Origin: Streptomyces sp. NBC_00690
Lineage (GTDB): Bacteria > Actinomycetota > Actinomycetes > Streptomycetales > Streptomycetaceae
Assembly (NCBI RefSeq): GCF_036226685.1
Contig: NZ_CP109009.1
Location: 2,790,001 to 2,854,000, forward strand
Direction of reading: 5' to 3'
DNA: 64,000 nt
Shown here: positions 42,661 to 51,743 of the stretch, piece by piece
Layout: each line of letters starts with the position of its first letter
Numbering within the stretch: the stretch's first letter is position 1
Translations under genes and position numbers: made by a program
The notes under the pieces: generated by a model
The model's input: only the letters and a program-made list of their open reading frames with translations
The model's database searches: none
Told to the model about the DNA's origin: nothing

Positions 42661-43664
42661 TGCGTCCCGGTGACCGCGTCGGCATCACTTCTCCTTCGAG
42701 CGGAGTCCCGAAAGAGCTGCGTGCGCGCCTCGACGTGGCCATCGGCGAGGTGGAGGCCCGGGGATACGAGGTAGTTGTCGGCCGCTGCATGGATGGTGCC
42801 GGCCATGTCAGTGCCCCTGCGGCCGACCGCGCCAGCGAATTGATGTCGATGCTGACGGATCCCGACATCAGAGCGGTGGTGCCGCCGTGGGGTGGGGAGA
42901 CGGCGATCGACCTGCTGCCGCTGCTCGACTGGGACCGACTGCGTGACGCCGAGCCAACTTGGCTTGTCGGGTTCTCCGACATGTCGACCATCATCACGCC
43001 GCTCACCCTCCTCACCGGAACGGCGACCGTGCACGGCAACAACCTCATGGACACGCCCTACCGGGCTCCCGAGGGACTCCTGTCATGGCTCGACATTGCC
43101 GCTGCTCCGCAGGGACACCGATTTACCCAAACCCCGCCGAACCGCTATCGAGCCACGGGCTGGGACGACTACCGTGCCCACCCGGAGGTACGCGAATACA
43201 CGCTCGACACGCCCGGCAGGTGGACCAGGCTGGACGCCGACGGAGACGTGGAGGTCGAAGGACGCTTGATCGGGGGCTGTATCGAGATGCTGTGCAACCT
43301 CACGGGAACGACCTACCTCGATGTCTCAGCCTTCGCACGCGCCGAGTCTCCGGAAGGTCTCCTCGTCTATGTCGAAGCAGGAGGCGACGACGCCTTCGCC
43401 ATCTGCCGGAACTTGCACGGGATGAGGCTGGCCGGCCTCTTCGACACGGCGAACGCGATCCTCGTCGCCCGGACAGCGGCACCCGACACCGACTCGCTCA
43501 CTCAGCACCAAGCCGTTCTCGACGCCCTTGGCTCCTTGAACGTCCCGATCATCGCCGATGTCGAGTGCGGGCACGTACCGCCGTACCTGCCCATCGTCAA
43601 CGGAGCACACGGCCGGGTGGTGCACACCTCAACGCACAGCGAACTGATCCAGACGCTGGACTAG
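42636..43664 (+). CDS. S66-family LD-carboxypeptidase/MccF-like serine peptidase
   Basis: 342-aa cytosolic peptidase S66. The nucleophile is Ser114 in VGFSDMS, and the family's Glu (EGRLIGGCIEML) and His (ECGHVPPYLPIVNG) segments are present. Members cut LD-linked murein peptides or, as in MccF, inactivate microcin C-type aminoacyl nucleotides, giving self-immunity. No murein recycling genes are adjacent, so either role is open. ATG 42636 has a -10-like CAGAAT (42623-42628) 7 nt upstream and no Shine-Dalgarno. Confidence 0.9.
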   Translation: MPVRYPSPLRPGDRVGITSPSSGVPKELRARLDVAIGEVEARGYEVVVGRCMDGAGHVSAPAADRASELMSMLTDPDIRAVVPPWGGETAIDLLPLLDWDRLRDAEPTWLVGFSDMSTIITPLTLLTGTATVHGNNLMDTPYRAPEGLLSWLDIAAAPQGHRFTQTPPNRYRATGWDDYRAHPEVREYTLDTPGRWTRLDADGDVEVEGRLIGGCIEMLCNLTGTTYLDVSAFARAESPEGLLVYVEAGGDDAFAICRNLHGMRLAGLFDTANAILVARTAAPDTDSLTQHQAVLDALGSLNVPIIADVECGHVPPYLPIVNGAHGRVVHTSTHSELIQTLD

Positions 43665-43665
43665 G

Positions 43666-43698
43666 GGCACTTCCGTCGAGCGGGCCGACAGAAGTGCC
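43666..43698. terminator. Hairpin between convergent S66 and DUF1707 genes
   Basis: GGCACTTC (43666-43673) pairs with GAAGTGCC (43691-43698), continued by GTCG/CGAC inside after one mismatch. It begins 1 nt after the S66 stop. Confidence 0.72.
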
Positions 43699-43729
43699 GG
43701 CCGGATGGTGTCGGCGTCGGACAGGGGCC

Positions 43730-44272
43730 TCAACGCCTCGCGTGGCGGATCCTCAACCGTCCGAACCCCATGGACCCGGAGATCCGGATCTGTGGTGCGC
43801 CGGGGCGGGAGCTCTGCCGGGCTTTGTAGCGCACGTCCTTCCACCCGGTGTGCAGTCCCTCGACATCGACGATCGCGTCGCGGGGCACCGTGATCCTGGC
43901 CCTGCCGGTGCCGAGCTGCAACTCGATGTCGATCACCGGATGCTCGATGACCGCCCGGGACAGGTCCAAGTGCACTTTTCCGAACGCGGACTCGACCTTG
44001 AGATTCCGCGGAACCCGCCACACACCGCGCCGCTTGATCCGTCCGTTGGCGACGGCGATGGTGGATGCGGTGGCCGCCTTCTGTGCGGGGAGCGAGGCCA
44101 GTGCCGGCGCCAACTCGCCACGCGTCCTGGCGGTGAGGGCGTGCTGAAGGCGTTCGTCCAACTCCTCGTGCGAGATGTGCCCTTCGGCGTACGCCTCCTG
44201 GAGGCGCTCCACGGCCGTGTCTCGGTCGTCGTCTCCGAGCATGCGCGTCGGGTCTTCCGGCGGGGAGGTCAC
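43730..44272 (-). CDS. DUF1707 domain protein
   Basis: 180 aa. The N-terminal DUF1707 (SHOCT-like) segment at residues 12-64 contains RDTAVERLQEAYAEGHISHE then ELDERLQHALTA. The rest is a beta-rich domain resembling the C-terminal part of LiaF/YvqF-type cell-envelope-stress proteins (KVESAFGKVHLDLSRAV; DIELQLGTGRARITVP). No membrane helix. GTG start with TAGAGT (44279-44284) 6 nt upstream, so leaderless. Function unknown; an envelope-related adaptor is a reasonable inference. Confidence 0.85.
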   Translation of the reverse strand: MTSPPEDPTRMLGDDDRDTAVERLQEAYAEGHISHEELDERLQHALTARTRGELAPALASLPAQKAATASTIAVANGRIKRRGVWRVPRNLKVESAFGKVHLDLSRAVIEHPVIDIELQLGTGRARITVPRDAIVDVEGLHTGWKDVRYKARQSSRPGAPQIRISGSMGFGRLRIRHARR

Positions 44273-44345
44273 CTTGTCACTCTAGTGCGGTGCCGGCAGC
44301 GCGAAGGGTGCCAAGTCCCACAACGTCCGACGGGCCGCGATTGCT

Positions 44346-45554
44346 TCAGCTGGGATAGAGCGGAGCGGAACCGTTTCCTCTGCGACTGGTCTTGTCCTCA
44401 CCCAGCACCGAGAGCAGTTCCCTCGCGGTCAGGGCCGCCTGGAGGCGCAGCGTCACCTCGGGGTCGAGCGGATTCGCGTCGAGGAGTTCCCGGATCTGTC
44501 CCACCCGATAGCCGACCGAGTTGCGGTGGAGGTGGAGGAGTTCCGCGACGGCCGCCCGACTGCCCTTGGTCGCAAGCCAGGCGCTCAGGGTGTTCACCCA
44601 CTCCTCGCGCTCCAGGATCGGGCCGAGATGCTGCTCGACGAATGCCTGTAGCCGCTCCGGCGAGACACCGAAGAGTAGTTGGGCCAGGCCGAGCGAGGAG
44701 AACTTCAACTCCACCTCCCCGGGGCGTCGCCGCAGGAGTCCGAGGACGGTTTCGGCGTCCCGGAAGGAGCGGGAGGTCTCCCGTACATCCGAGACGACCG
44801 GACCTGCGGCGGCAAGGACCATCTCCTCGCCGACCATGCCTTGGAGGCGGACCCTGATCCGGGAGATCTCCCGGTCGATGTCGCCCTCCAACACGGCGAG
44901 CCCGAACTGACCGTCCTGCCGTACGGGCATCTCCAACCAGGACAGGGCCGTCGACCAGGTGCGCTGATTGGGCCCCCCGTAGGCGAAGACCACCGCGGCA
45001 TGGGGGCGGTCGAGACGCAGGCCGAACCGGGCGGCGGTCCGCAGGACCTCCGCGTGGTTGCGCAGCGCGCCGAAGCGCAGTTCGTCGATGAGCCGGCCGG
45101 CGGTCTCCGTGGAGGCCGCGGCCACCGCGTCCCGTCGGATCGCCTCGATGGCTATGGCGGTGGAGGCGGCCCGCAGGATCAGATCGTCGTCCTGGTTGGC
45201 CTGGCCCTCCGCACCGCCGAGGAGCAGCAGGCCGACCCGGCGTTCACCGGCGCGGACCGCCCGCGCGGTGCCGTGCCACCCCGGCTCACAGGTGATCGTG
45301 ACGCACCCGTCCTGTGCGAAGACCTGGGCCACGCTCACAGGCGTCATCGCCGTCGTGCCGTCGTCGGTCGCGGCCAGCACCCCGCCGTGGACGCCCACCA
45401 GCCGGGCCGGGCGACCGGTCTGCTGGGCGATCGCACGCAGTACCACCAGCCAGCCGTCGCCGGACAGGGCGAGGTTGTTGAGCTTGCGCTCGAACGCCTC
45501 CGCAGCCGCAGGCGTCAGGCGGGGGCGAGCGGTTCTGACAAGGGATTGGCTCAT
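44346..45554 (-). CDS. PucR/CdaR-family transcriptional regulator
   Basis: 402-aa regulator with a GAF-like N-terminal half, a CdaR/GGDEF-like middle and a C-terminal PucR helix-turn-helix (WLATKGSRAAVAELLHLHRN then SVGYRVGQIRELLDANPLDP). The ATG at 45554 has Shine-Dalgarno GGAGC; an ATG-like codon four residues upstream is less likely. Divergent from an M20 amidohydrolase across 302 bp. PucR-type proteins often control purine, allantoin or sugar-diacid use, so it probably activates the amidohydrolase gene when the substrate is present. Confidence 0.92.
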   Translation of the reverse strand: MSQSLVRTARPRLTPAAAEAFERKLNNLALSGDGWLVVLRAIAQQTGRPARLVGVHGGVLAATDDGTTAMTPVSVAQVFAQDGCVTITCEPGWHGTARAVRAGERRVGLLLLGGAEGQANQDDDLILRAASTAIAIEAIRRDAVAAASTETAGRLIDELRFGALRNHAEVLRTAARFGLRLDRPHAAVVFAYGGPNQRTWSTALSWLEMPVRQDGQFGLAVLEGDIDREISRIRVRLQGMVGEEMVLAAAGPVVSDVRETSRSFRDAETVLGLLRRRPGEVELKFSSLGLAQLLFGVSPERLQAFVEQHLGPILEREEWVNTLSAWLATKGSRAAVAELLHLHRNSVGYRVGQIRELLDANPLDPEVTLRLQAALTARELLSVLGEDKTSRRGNGSAPLYPS

Positions 45555-45856
45555 GGTGCTCCGCATTGCTCGGTAAACGGTGCTTCCGGCTGGCCGCGGT
45601 GGTGGCCACGACCGCTGGTGATGTCCGTCATCGCCGGAATCCCCGTATCTGAGTTATCGGTGTTGGTACCCATACCGATACCGGTATCCGGAACGTATCC
45701 CCTCGCGTTCGTCTGCGCTACGCCCTTTACCTCCTGAATTACGCGAAGGGTGGCTGTTGCAGCGTCCTGGGTGGACAGCTCCCCTATCGCAAACTTCTCA
45801 AAGTATGATGAGTAGGGGTATCGCGGACTCTGCCTGCTTCGTGGCACGATGCCGAA
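45555..45856. promoter_or_regulatory. Divergent control region PucR / M20 amidohydrolase
   Basis: 302 bp without a gene. It contains the perfect palindrome GATACCGGTATC (45677-45688) within a cluster of CGGTAT/GGTACC half-site-like repeats (45655-45700), the best candidate PucR operator. A -10-like CACGAT (45845-45850) ends 6 nt before the amidohydrolase ATG. Confidence 0.5.
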
Positions 45857-47104
45857 ATGTGCGCCGATAACGCAATATCCAATGATCGAAGTGTGCGAGG
45901 CATCCCGCCTCTCACCACCCAGAAGGTGCCGGCGCAGGGCGCCACGACCGCCGCGGTGAAGCTGGCCGCGCGGGTGGTGGTGGATCAGGCCGCACCGGAA
46001 CTGGTGGCGCTCAGCCATCGGCTGCACGCCCATCCCGAACTCGGCTTCGAGGAGGAGCGCGCGTGCGGCTGGCTGGGCGAGGTGCTCGAAGCCCACGGCT
46101 TCACCGTGCGCACGGGCGTCTGCGAACTGCCCACCGCCCTCGTCGCCGAGCGCGGCAGCGGGCCCCTGGTGATCGGGATCTGCGCCGAGTACGACGCACT
46201 CCCCGGCATCGGCCATGCCTGTGGACACAACGTCATCGCCTCCGCGGCGGTCACCGCCGCCCTGGCTCTCGGCGCGGTCGCCGATGACCTGGGCATCACC
46301 GTACGGCTTCTGGGCACACCCGCCGAGGAGAACGGCGGCGGCAAGGTGCTGATGCTGGAGCGCGGCGCTTTCACCGGCGTCCATGCGGCGATGATGGTGC
46401 ATCCCGCGCCGCGCGAGCGCCTCGATCCGCTCTGTCTGGCCCGGGCGCAGCTCAGCATCCGCTATGACGGACGGGCCGCCCATGCATCGGCCTGCCCGGA
46501 GGACGGGCTCAACGCGGCCGACGCGCTGACCGTCGCACAGGTCGCGCTCGGATTGCTGAGGCAGCACATGACCCCTGACCAGCGGGTCCACGGCATCACC
46601 ACCACCGGGGGCCAGGTGCCCAATGTGATCCCCGAGCTCACCGAGGCGGCGTACTACGTACGGGCCGCGAGCCTGCCCGCGTTGACCGATCTGGAGGCAC
46701 GGGTCCGCGAGTGCTTCGAAGCAGGGGCGGTGGCGACCCGGACCAAACTGACGATCGGTTCCACCTCGCCCGCCTACTCCCACTTCCAGCACGATCCACA
46801 TCTGTTGGCCGCCTACGAGCGCAACGCCCTGGCACTCGGCCGCACCTTTCCTCCGGTGGGCCCGGCCGATGACCGCCAGGCAGGTTCGACCGATATGGCG
46901 AACGTGTCGCTGGCCATTCCGTCCATCCAGCCGCTGGTGTCCATCGGATCGGGCACGGCAGGGCTCCACCAGGCCGAGTTCGCGCAGTACGCGGCCCGAC
47001 CGGAGGCCGATCGCGCACTGCTGGAGGGCGGTTTGGCCATGGCGTGGACGGCGATCGACATGGCGTCGGACAGCCGGGCGCGGGAGCGGCTGCTGTCCGG
47101 CTGA
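45857..47104 (+). CDS. M20-family amidohydrolase (AbgB/ACY1L2-like)
   Basis: 415-aa metal-dependent amidase/peptidase of the M20D type, which hydrolyses N-acyl amino acids or aminobenzoyl-glutamate-like amides. Metal-site motifs: AEYDALPGIGHACGHN (Asp113, Cys122 and His124) and PAEENGGGK (Glu157/Glu158), with the dimerisation-domain motif YDGRAAHAS. The residue after CGH is Asn where many M20D members have Asp. No signal peptide; the first 30 residues are polar. Probably controlled by the divergent PucR regulator. Substrate unknown. Confidence 0.92.
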   Translation: MCADNAISNDRSVRGIPPLTTQKVPAQGATTAAVKLAARVVVDQAAPELVALSHRLHAHPELGFEEERACGWLGEVLEAHGFTVRTGVCELPTALVAERGSGPLVIGICAEYDALPGIGHACGHNVIASAAVTAALALGAVADDLGITVRLLGTPAEENGGGKVLMLERGAFTGVHAAMMVHPAPRERLDPLCLARAQLSIRYDGRAAHASACPEDGLNAADALTVAQVALGLLRQHMTPDQRVHGITTTGGQVPNVIPELTEAAYYVRAASLPALTDLEARVRECFEAGAVATRTKLTIGSTSPAYSHFQHDPHLLAAYERNALALGRTFPPVGPADDRQAGSTDMANVSLAIPSIQPLVSIGSGTAGLHQAEFAQYAARPEADRALLEGGLAMAWTAIDMASDSRARERLLSG

Positions 47105-47114
47105 GGGCGTGCAG

Positions 47115-47144
47115 GGTGCGCACGGGCGGGGCCCCGTGCGCACC
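47115..47144 (+). terminator. Terminator after the M20 amidohydrolase gene
   Basis: GGTGCGCACGGG (47115-47126) and its exact complement (47133-47144), 6-nt loop, 10 nt past the stop. Confidence 0.87.
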
Positions 47145-47298
47145 GACGGGACCCCACCCCCGAGCGGACATTCGCCGGGGCGCGGTCGACCCGTCCCCGG
47201 GCAGGACCGCGGGAACACCCCGGGTGACGCACACGCCGCAGGGGCGACGCGCGGTTCGCGCATCGCCTTCGCCGACGTCGTCCTGTCCGCCACGACGA

Positions 47299-48642
47299 TC
47301 AGGAGCTCCGCCCCGGCCCGTCCGCGCCTTCGGCGTCAGCCTCCGCGCCCGTCGGTGCGACCGGGTCCGCCGACCCCGTAGAGCCGGTCGAGCCGGTCGG
47401 CTTTTTCGCCACCGACGGATCCGGGACGATCACCCGGGCCGCCGCGAGGTACGCCTCGACATTGCGGCGTGTCTCCCCCACGCTGTCGCCGCCGAACTTC
47501 TCCAGTACGGCATCGGCCACCACCAGGGCGACCATGGCCTCCGCGACCACGCCGGTCGCCGGGACCGCACAGACATCGCTGCGCTGGGCGATCGCCTTCG
47601 CCGGGTCTCCGGTGCGCACGTCCACGGTCGACAGTGCGCGCGAGAGAGTGGAGATCGGCTTCATCGCCGCCCGTACGCGCAGCACTTCACCGGTGGTCAT
47701 CCCGCCTTCGATGCCACCGGTCCGCTCGGTGATCCGGCGCACTTCGAGCCGTCCCGGTGTGCCGCCGACGCCCTCGATCTCGTCGTGCGCGACCGAGCCG
47801 CGGCGCGCGGCGGTGGTGAATCCGTCGCCGACCTCCACGCCCTTGATCGCCTGAATGCCCATCAGGGAGGCCGCGAGCCGTGAGTCGAGGCGGCGGTCCC
47901 AGTGGACATGGCTGCCCAGGCCCGGCGGGAGTCCGTAGACGACGACCTCCACCACACCGCCGAGGGTGTCGGCGTCGGCGTGGGCCTCGTCTATCTCCGC
48001 GTCCATGGCGGCCGAGGTCGCCGGGTCCAGGCAGCGCACGGGATCGGCATCCACCGCGTCCCGCGAACCGCGCACCGGGACCAGCCCGTCGGGCAGGGCC
48101 ACGGCCCCGATCCGCACCACATGGCTGATCACTTCGGCGTCGAGCACCTGCCTCAGGAACGCCTGGGCCACCTCGCCGAGCGCCACCCTCGCCGCGGTCT
48201 CCCGGGCACTGGCCCGCTCCAACACCGGGCGGATGTCATCGAAGGCGTACTTCTGCATCCCCGCGAGGTCGGCGTGACCGGGGCGGGGGCGGGTCAGTGA
48301 GGCGGCCCGGCCTCGGTCAGGGAAGCGCCCGGGCTCGTCGTAGGGGCGCCCGTCCTCGTCCGCCGGTTCCGGGGACATCACCTCGCACCACTTGGACCAC
48401 TCGGTGTTGGCGATCCGGACCGCGACGGGACCGCCCATGGTCCGGCCGTGGCGCACGCCTCCGTTGATCTCCACTTGGTCGCGCTCCAGCAGCATCCGCG
48501 CCCCGCGGCCCTTGCCGAGCCGGCGTCTGGCCAGCGCGTCGGCCAGGTCCTTGGTCGAGATCTCCACCCCGGCGGGCATGCCTTCCAACACCGCGGTCAG
48601 TGCGGGTCCATGGGACTCGCCCGCTGTCAGCCAACGCAGCAT
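47299..48642 (-). CDS. aroC: Chorismate synthase AroC, isolated copy with C-terminal extension
   Basis: 447-aa FMN-dependent enzyme converting EPSP to chorismate. Signatures are intact: [76 protein letters not shown]. The residues beyond about 400 form a Ser/Gly/Thr/Asp-rich tail not seen in typical 390-400-aa enzymes. No aroK, aroB or other shikimate gene is adjacent, whereas the usual Streptomyces aroC sits with aroK/aroB. It may therefore be a second copy, or the only one relocated. Shine-Dalgarno AAGGAAC. It lies 112 bp downstream of the TauE gene on the same strand. Confidence 0.92.
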   Translation of the reverse strand: MLRWLTAGESHGPALTAVLEGMPAGVEISTKDLADALARRRLGKGRGARMLLERDQVEINGGVRHGRTMGGPVAVRIANTEWSKWCEVMSPEPADEDGRPYDEPGRFPDRGRAASLTRPRPGHADLAGMQKYAFDDIRPVLERASARETAARVALGEVAQAFLRQVLDAEVISHVVRIGAVALPDGLVPVRGSRDAVDADPVRCLDPATSAAMDAEIDEAHADADTLGGVVEVVVYGLPPGLGSHVHWDRRLDSRLAASLMGIQAIKGVEVGDGFTTAARRGSVAHDEIEGVGGTPGRLEVRRITERTGGIEGGMTTGEVLRVRAAMKPISTLSRALSTVDVRTGDPAKAIAQRSDVCAVPATGVVAEAMVALVVADAVLEKFGGDSVGETRRNVEAYLAAARVIVPDPSVAKKPTGSTGSTGSADPVAPTGAEADAEGADGPGRSS

Positions 48643-48754
48643 GTTCCTTGCCTTTCGTCGTCGTACATCCGCACGTACCTCCTCCTGTCGCCGGCGTCTG
48701 CGTCCGGTGAGCCGTTGCGATCGCCCCGGTCGACAGTCCAGGGGCGTCGGTGGC

Positions 48755-49555
48755 TCAGGTCAGCAGCAGCGCCACCCCCGCCACCGTGCCCACCGTGACT
48801 ACCACGGCGCGCAGTACGGACGCGGGCACCCGGCGCCCGAGCGCGGCACCGAGCAGACCGCCCGGTATCGAGCCCAGGGCCACCAGCAGCACCGGCAACC
48901 AGGCCACGTCCGCGGTGAGTGTGAACAGCACCGCGGCGACCAGGTTGACCAGTGCTTGGAGAAGGTTCTTGAGGCCGTTGAGGAGGCGGAGGTCGTCATC
49001 GAGGACGATGGCGAGCTGGGCCAGCAGCAACACGCCTTGGGCGGCGCCGAAGTAGCCCCCGTACACGCTGACGGCGAAGACCGAGAGCGGCAGCAGTCTG
49101 CCGACCGTGCGCGGGGCGGCGACCGCCGTGGCTCCGGTGGTGGCTGCCAGTTGCCCGGCCGCTCGGCTTCGGCGTTCGGCGACCAGTCGGGTCAGCCAGG
49201 GCTGGAGTGCCATCAGCAGCGCGGCGAGCAGCACCAGGAGCGGGACGACCGCGCGGAAGGAGTCGGCGGGCAGGCTGAGCAGCAGCAGTCCGCCTGCCAG
49301 TCCGCCGAGTACGGCGGCGATGGATAGCGGGAGCAATCGGTCCTTTTGGGCCAGGAGTTCGCGACGGCAGCCGAGGGCACCGCTGATCGACCCCGGAGTC
49401 AGCCCGATCGTGTTGGACACGTTGGCGACGACCGGTGGGTAGCCGAGGGCGACGAGCACGGGGAAGGTCAGCAGCGAGCCCGAGCCGACGACGGTGTTGA
49501 GCGTGCCGGCGGCGAGGCCGGCAGCCAACACGAGGGCGATCTCCAGGGTGGTCAC
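48755..49555 (-). CDS. TauE/SafE-family transporter
   Basis: 266-aa membrane protein with about eight hydrophobic helices in two repeated halves, each starting with a family motif ([33 protein letters not shown]). Members move sulfite, sulfonates or small organic acids, usually outward. Its ATG overlaps the stop of the MDR dehydrogenase (ATGA), so it is translated as the last gene of the BMP transporter operon. An exporter coupled to an importer suggests disposal of a product or anion released from the imported compound, which is inference. Confidence 0.9.
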   Translation of the reverse strand: MTTLEIALVLAAGLAAGTLNTVVGSGSLLTFPVLVALGYPPVVANVSNTIGLTPGSISGALGCRRELLAQKDRLLPLSIAAVLGGLAGGLLLLSLPADSFRAVVPLLVLLAALLMALQPWLTRLVAERRSRAAGQLAATTGATAVAAPRTVGRLLPLSVFAVSVYGGYFGAAQGVLLLAQLAIVLDDDLRLLNGLKNLLQALVNLVAAVLFTLTADVAWLPVLLVALGSIPGGLLGAALGRRVPASVLRAVVVTVGTVAGVALLLT

Positions 49556-50826
49556 GAGTGCGTCGGAACCTTCGGCGTTGCGGCCGATTCGGGCTGCGGC
49601 GGGGCGGTCGGGGGCCGCTCGTCGATGGCTCCTGCGATGCGCCGTCCGACCGAAGCAGCCGAAGCAGCCGAAGAGGCAGACGAGGCAGACGAGGACACAG
49701 CGGGCCCTGTAGGGGCGCTCTTGGGCACCCGTGCGACGGGGTTGGTGCGCTGCCCGGATGCCCGGAGGGCGGCGTTCCCCGGTAGGAGCACGATCTTGCC
49801 CTTGGTCTCTCCGCTCTCCAACCGGTGGTGGGCGACGGCGGCTTCCGCGAGGGGCAGCAGGGTGTCCACGACCGGTTCGAGTTCGCCTTCGATGCCGCCG
49901 CCGTCACCGAAGCAGAAGTCGATCATCGCGCCGAAGTCGGCGTACCCGCAGGAGCCCGCTCCCAGCAGGGTGATGCCGCAGTGGAAGGCGTGCGGCAGAT
50001 GGAAGGCGGCGGTGGCTCCGGTGGTGTCCCCGCAGAAGACGAGCCGGCCGCGCAGGCGCAGCGAGTGCAGCGAGGCTTGGAACAGCGCGGGGCCGACATG
50101 GTCGAGTACAAGATCGACCCCGACCCCGTCGGTGAGTTCACGGGCGCGGGCCGCGACGTCCTCGGTGCGGTTGTTGATGGTGGCGTGCGCACCGACCTGC
50201 GCCATGTGGGCGAGCTTTTCGTCGGAGCCCGAGGTGACGATGACCCGGGCGCCGATGCGACGGGCGATGTGGACGGCAGCCATGCTCACTCCGCTGCCGC
50301 CGCCGTGGACCAGTACGGTCTCGTCGGCGCACAGTTCACCGCGGACGACGAGGGCCTGCCAGGCCATGCCGTACGCGGTCGGCAGTGCGGCGGCGGCGAC
50401 ATGGCTGGTGCCGGGTGGCAGGACATGGGTGTGTGTGGCGGGTACGACGACGAGTTCGGCGTATCCGCCCGGTCGGTTCCCGCCGATGATCTGGACGTTC
50501 GAGCAGTAGGCGTCCTGCCCGATGGTGCATTCGGCACAGGTGCCGCAGGCAACACCGGGGTTGACGACGACCCGGTCGCCGATGTGCCGGCCATTGATGC
50601 CCGGGCCGAGGCCGATGATGTCCCCGGAGATATCCATGCCCGGGATGTGCGGGAGGCTGAAGCCCGGCAGCACACCCGGCCCCTGCCGCTGGAGCAGATC
50701 GAGCCGATTGACCCCGGCCGCCCGTACGGCGATCAGGACCTCGCCGGGACCGGGCTCGGGATCGGGCAGTTCGCGGAGCTCAAGGGTGCTGGGCCCGCCG
50801 TGGCGGGTGTGCATGACGGCTTTCAC
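49552..50826 (-). CDS. Zinc-type MDR alcohol dehydrogenase/quinone reductase
   Basis: 424 aa. MDR fold: AVMHTRHGGPSTLELRELPD at the start, Rossmann HGGGSGVSMAAVHIARRIGA, then DLVLDHVG. A structural zinc site is present (CGTCAEC and a following CSN, four cysteines); a catalytic-zinc Cys is replaced (NRLDLLQRQG), so a zinc-independent reductase chemistry is possible. The last 75 residues are a Ser/Ala/Pro-rich tail absent from relatives. The GTG at 50826 overlaps the permease stop (GTGA), and the end overlaps the tauE start. It is thus locked into the transporter operon and probably acts on the imported compound. Confidence 0.87.
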   Translation of the reverse strand: MKAVMHTRHGGPSTLELRELPDPEPGPGEVLIAVRAAGVNRLDLLQRQGPGVLPGFSLPHIPGMDISGDIIGLGPGINGRHIGDRVVVNPGVACGTCAECTIGQDAYCSNVQIIGGNRPGGYAELVVVPATHTHVLPPGTSHVAAAALPTAYGMAWQALVVRGELCADETVLVHGGGSGVSMAAVHIARRIGARVIVTSGSDEKLAHMAQVGAHATINNRTEDVAARARELTDGVGVDLVLDHVGPALFQASLHSLRLRGRLVFCGDTTGATAAFHLPHAFHCGITLLGAGSCGYADFGAMIDFCFGDGGGIEGELEPVVDTLLPLAEAAVAHHRLESGETKGKIVLLPGNAALRASGQRTNPVARVPKSAPTGPAVSSSASSASSAASAASVGRRIAGAIDERPPTAPPQPESAATPKVPTHS

Positions 50827-51734
50827 GCGGTCCCCCGGACGAATGGAATGCCGAGGGCGCCGGGCGCCCGATGGCTCTTGGCAAGGAACATCATCGCGAG
50901 CAGTGCCAGGAGATAGGGCGCGGCGATGAGGAGTTGGGCGTTGAGCTGGAGGCCGAGCGCGGGCAGTGCGAGCCGCATGGCGTCGGCGGCGCCGAAGACC
51001 AGACAGCCGGTGATGGTGCCGCGCAGGGTCCAGCCGCCGAAGATGACGGCCGCGATGACGACGAAGCCACGGCCCGCGGTCATGTTCTGGTTGAACATGC
51101 CCACTTCGCCGACGGCGAGGTAGGCGCCGCCGAGTCCGGAGAGCACACCGCAGATCAGCAGTGCCTGGCGGCGGCGCTTGCGGACGTCGATTCCGGTGAC
51201 GTCGGCGGACTGCGGGTTCTCGCCGGCTGCGCGCAGCTCCAGTCCGAAGCGGCTGCGTTGGACGAGCCACCAGACGAAGGGGATGAGCACGATCAGTAGA
51301 TAGACGGGCCAGCGGTGGGAGAAGAGGACGGGCCCGAGGAGTGGTATGTCGGAGATATAGGGGATGTTGACGGCGTTGACCTGGTTGTTGGCGTCCAGCT
51401 TGACCGAGTCGAGGAGGAAGCTGGTGAGTCCGAGGACCAGGGCGCTTAGGACCAGGCCGACGACATAGGTGTTGACGCCCAGCCGATGGCTGAACTGGGC
51501 GTGGACGAAGCCGATGATCAGGCCCGCCACCATGCCGAAGATCAGGCCGGTGGACGCCGAGTCGGTGATGGTGGCGCCGAGTACGGCGCTGAAGGCACCG
51601 CCGAGCATCATGGCCTCGACGGAGATGTTGATGGTGCCGGCCCGCTCGGCAATGTACTCGCCGCAGGCCGCGAAGGCCAGTGGCACGGTGAGCCGTACGG
51701 CGCTGGCGAGGATCACGGATGCCTCGTCGATCAT
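50823..51734 (-). CDS. BMP-type ABC transporter permease 2 (YufQ-like)
   Basis: 303-aa permease of the branched-chain/BMP class, about eight hydrophobic helices, with LAFAACGEYIAERAGTINISVE near the N-terminus (the GEY-x5-G-x-N-I-S-x-E motif of this subfamily; quoted in short as ERAGTINISVE). A later coupling region is ENPQSADVTGIDVRKRRRQA. It pairs with the permease encoded just upstream (9-bp gap). Stop overlaps the MDR dehydrogenase start. Confidence 0.92.
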   Translation of the reverse strand: MIDEASVILASAVRLTVPLAFAACGEYIAERAGTINISVEAMMLGGAFSAVLGATITDSASTGLIFGMVAGLIIGFVHAQFSHRLGVNTYVVGLVLSALVLGLTSFLLDSVKLDANNQVNAVNIPYISDIPLLGPVLFSHRWPVYLLIVLIPFVWWLVQRSRFGLELRAAGENPQSADVTGIDVRKRRRQALLICGVLSGLGGAYLAVGEVGMFNQNMTAGRGFVVIAAVIFGGWTLRGTITGCLVFGAADAMRLALPALGLQLNAQLLIAAPYLLALLAMMFLAKSHRAPGALGIPFVRGTA

Positions 51735-51743
51735 GATGCCTCC

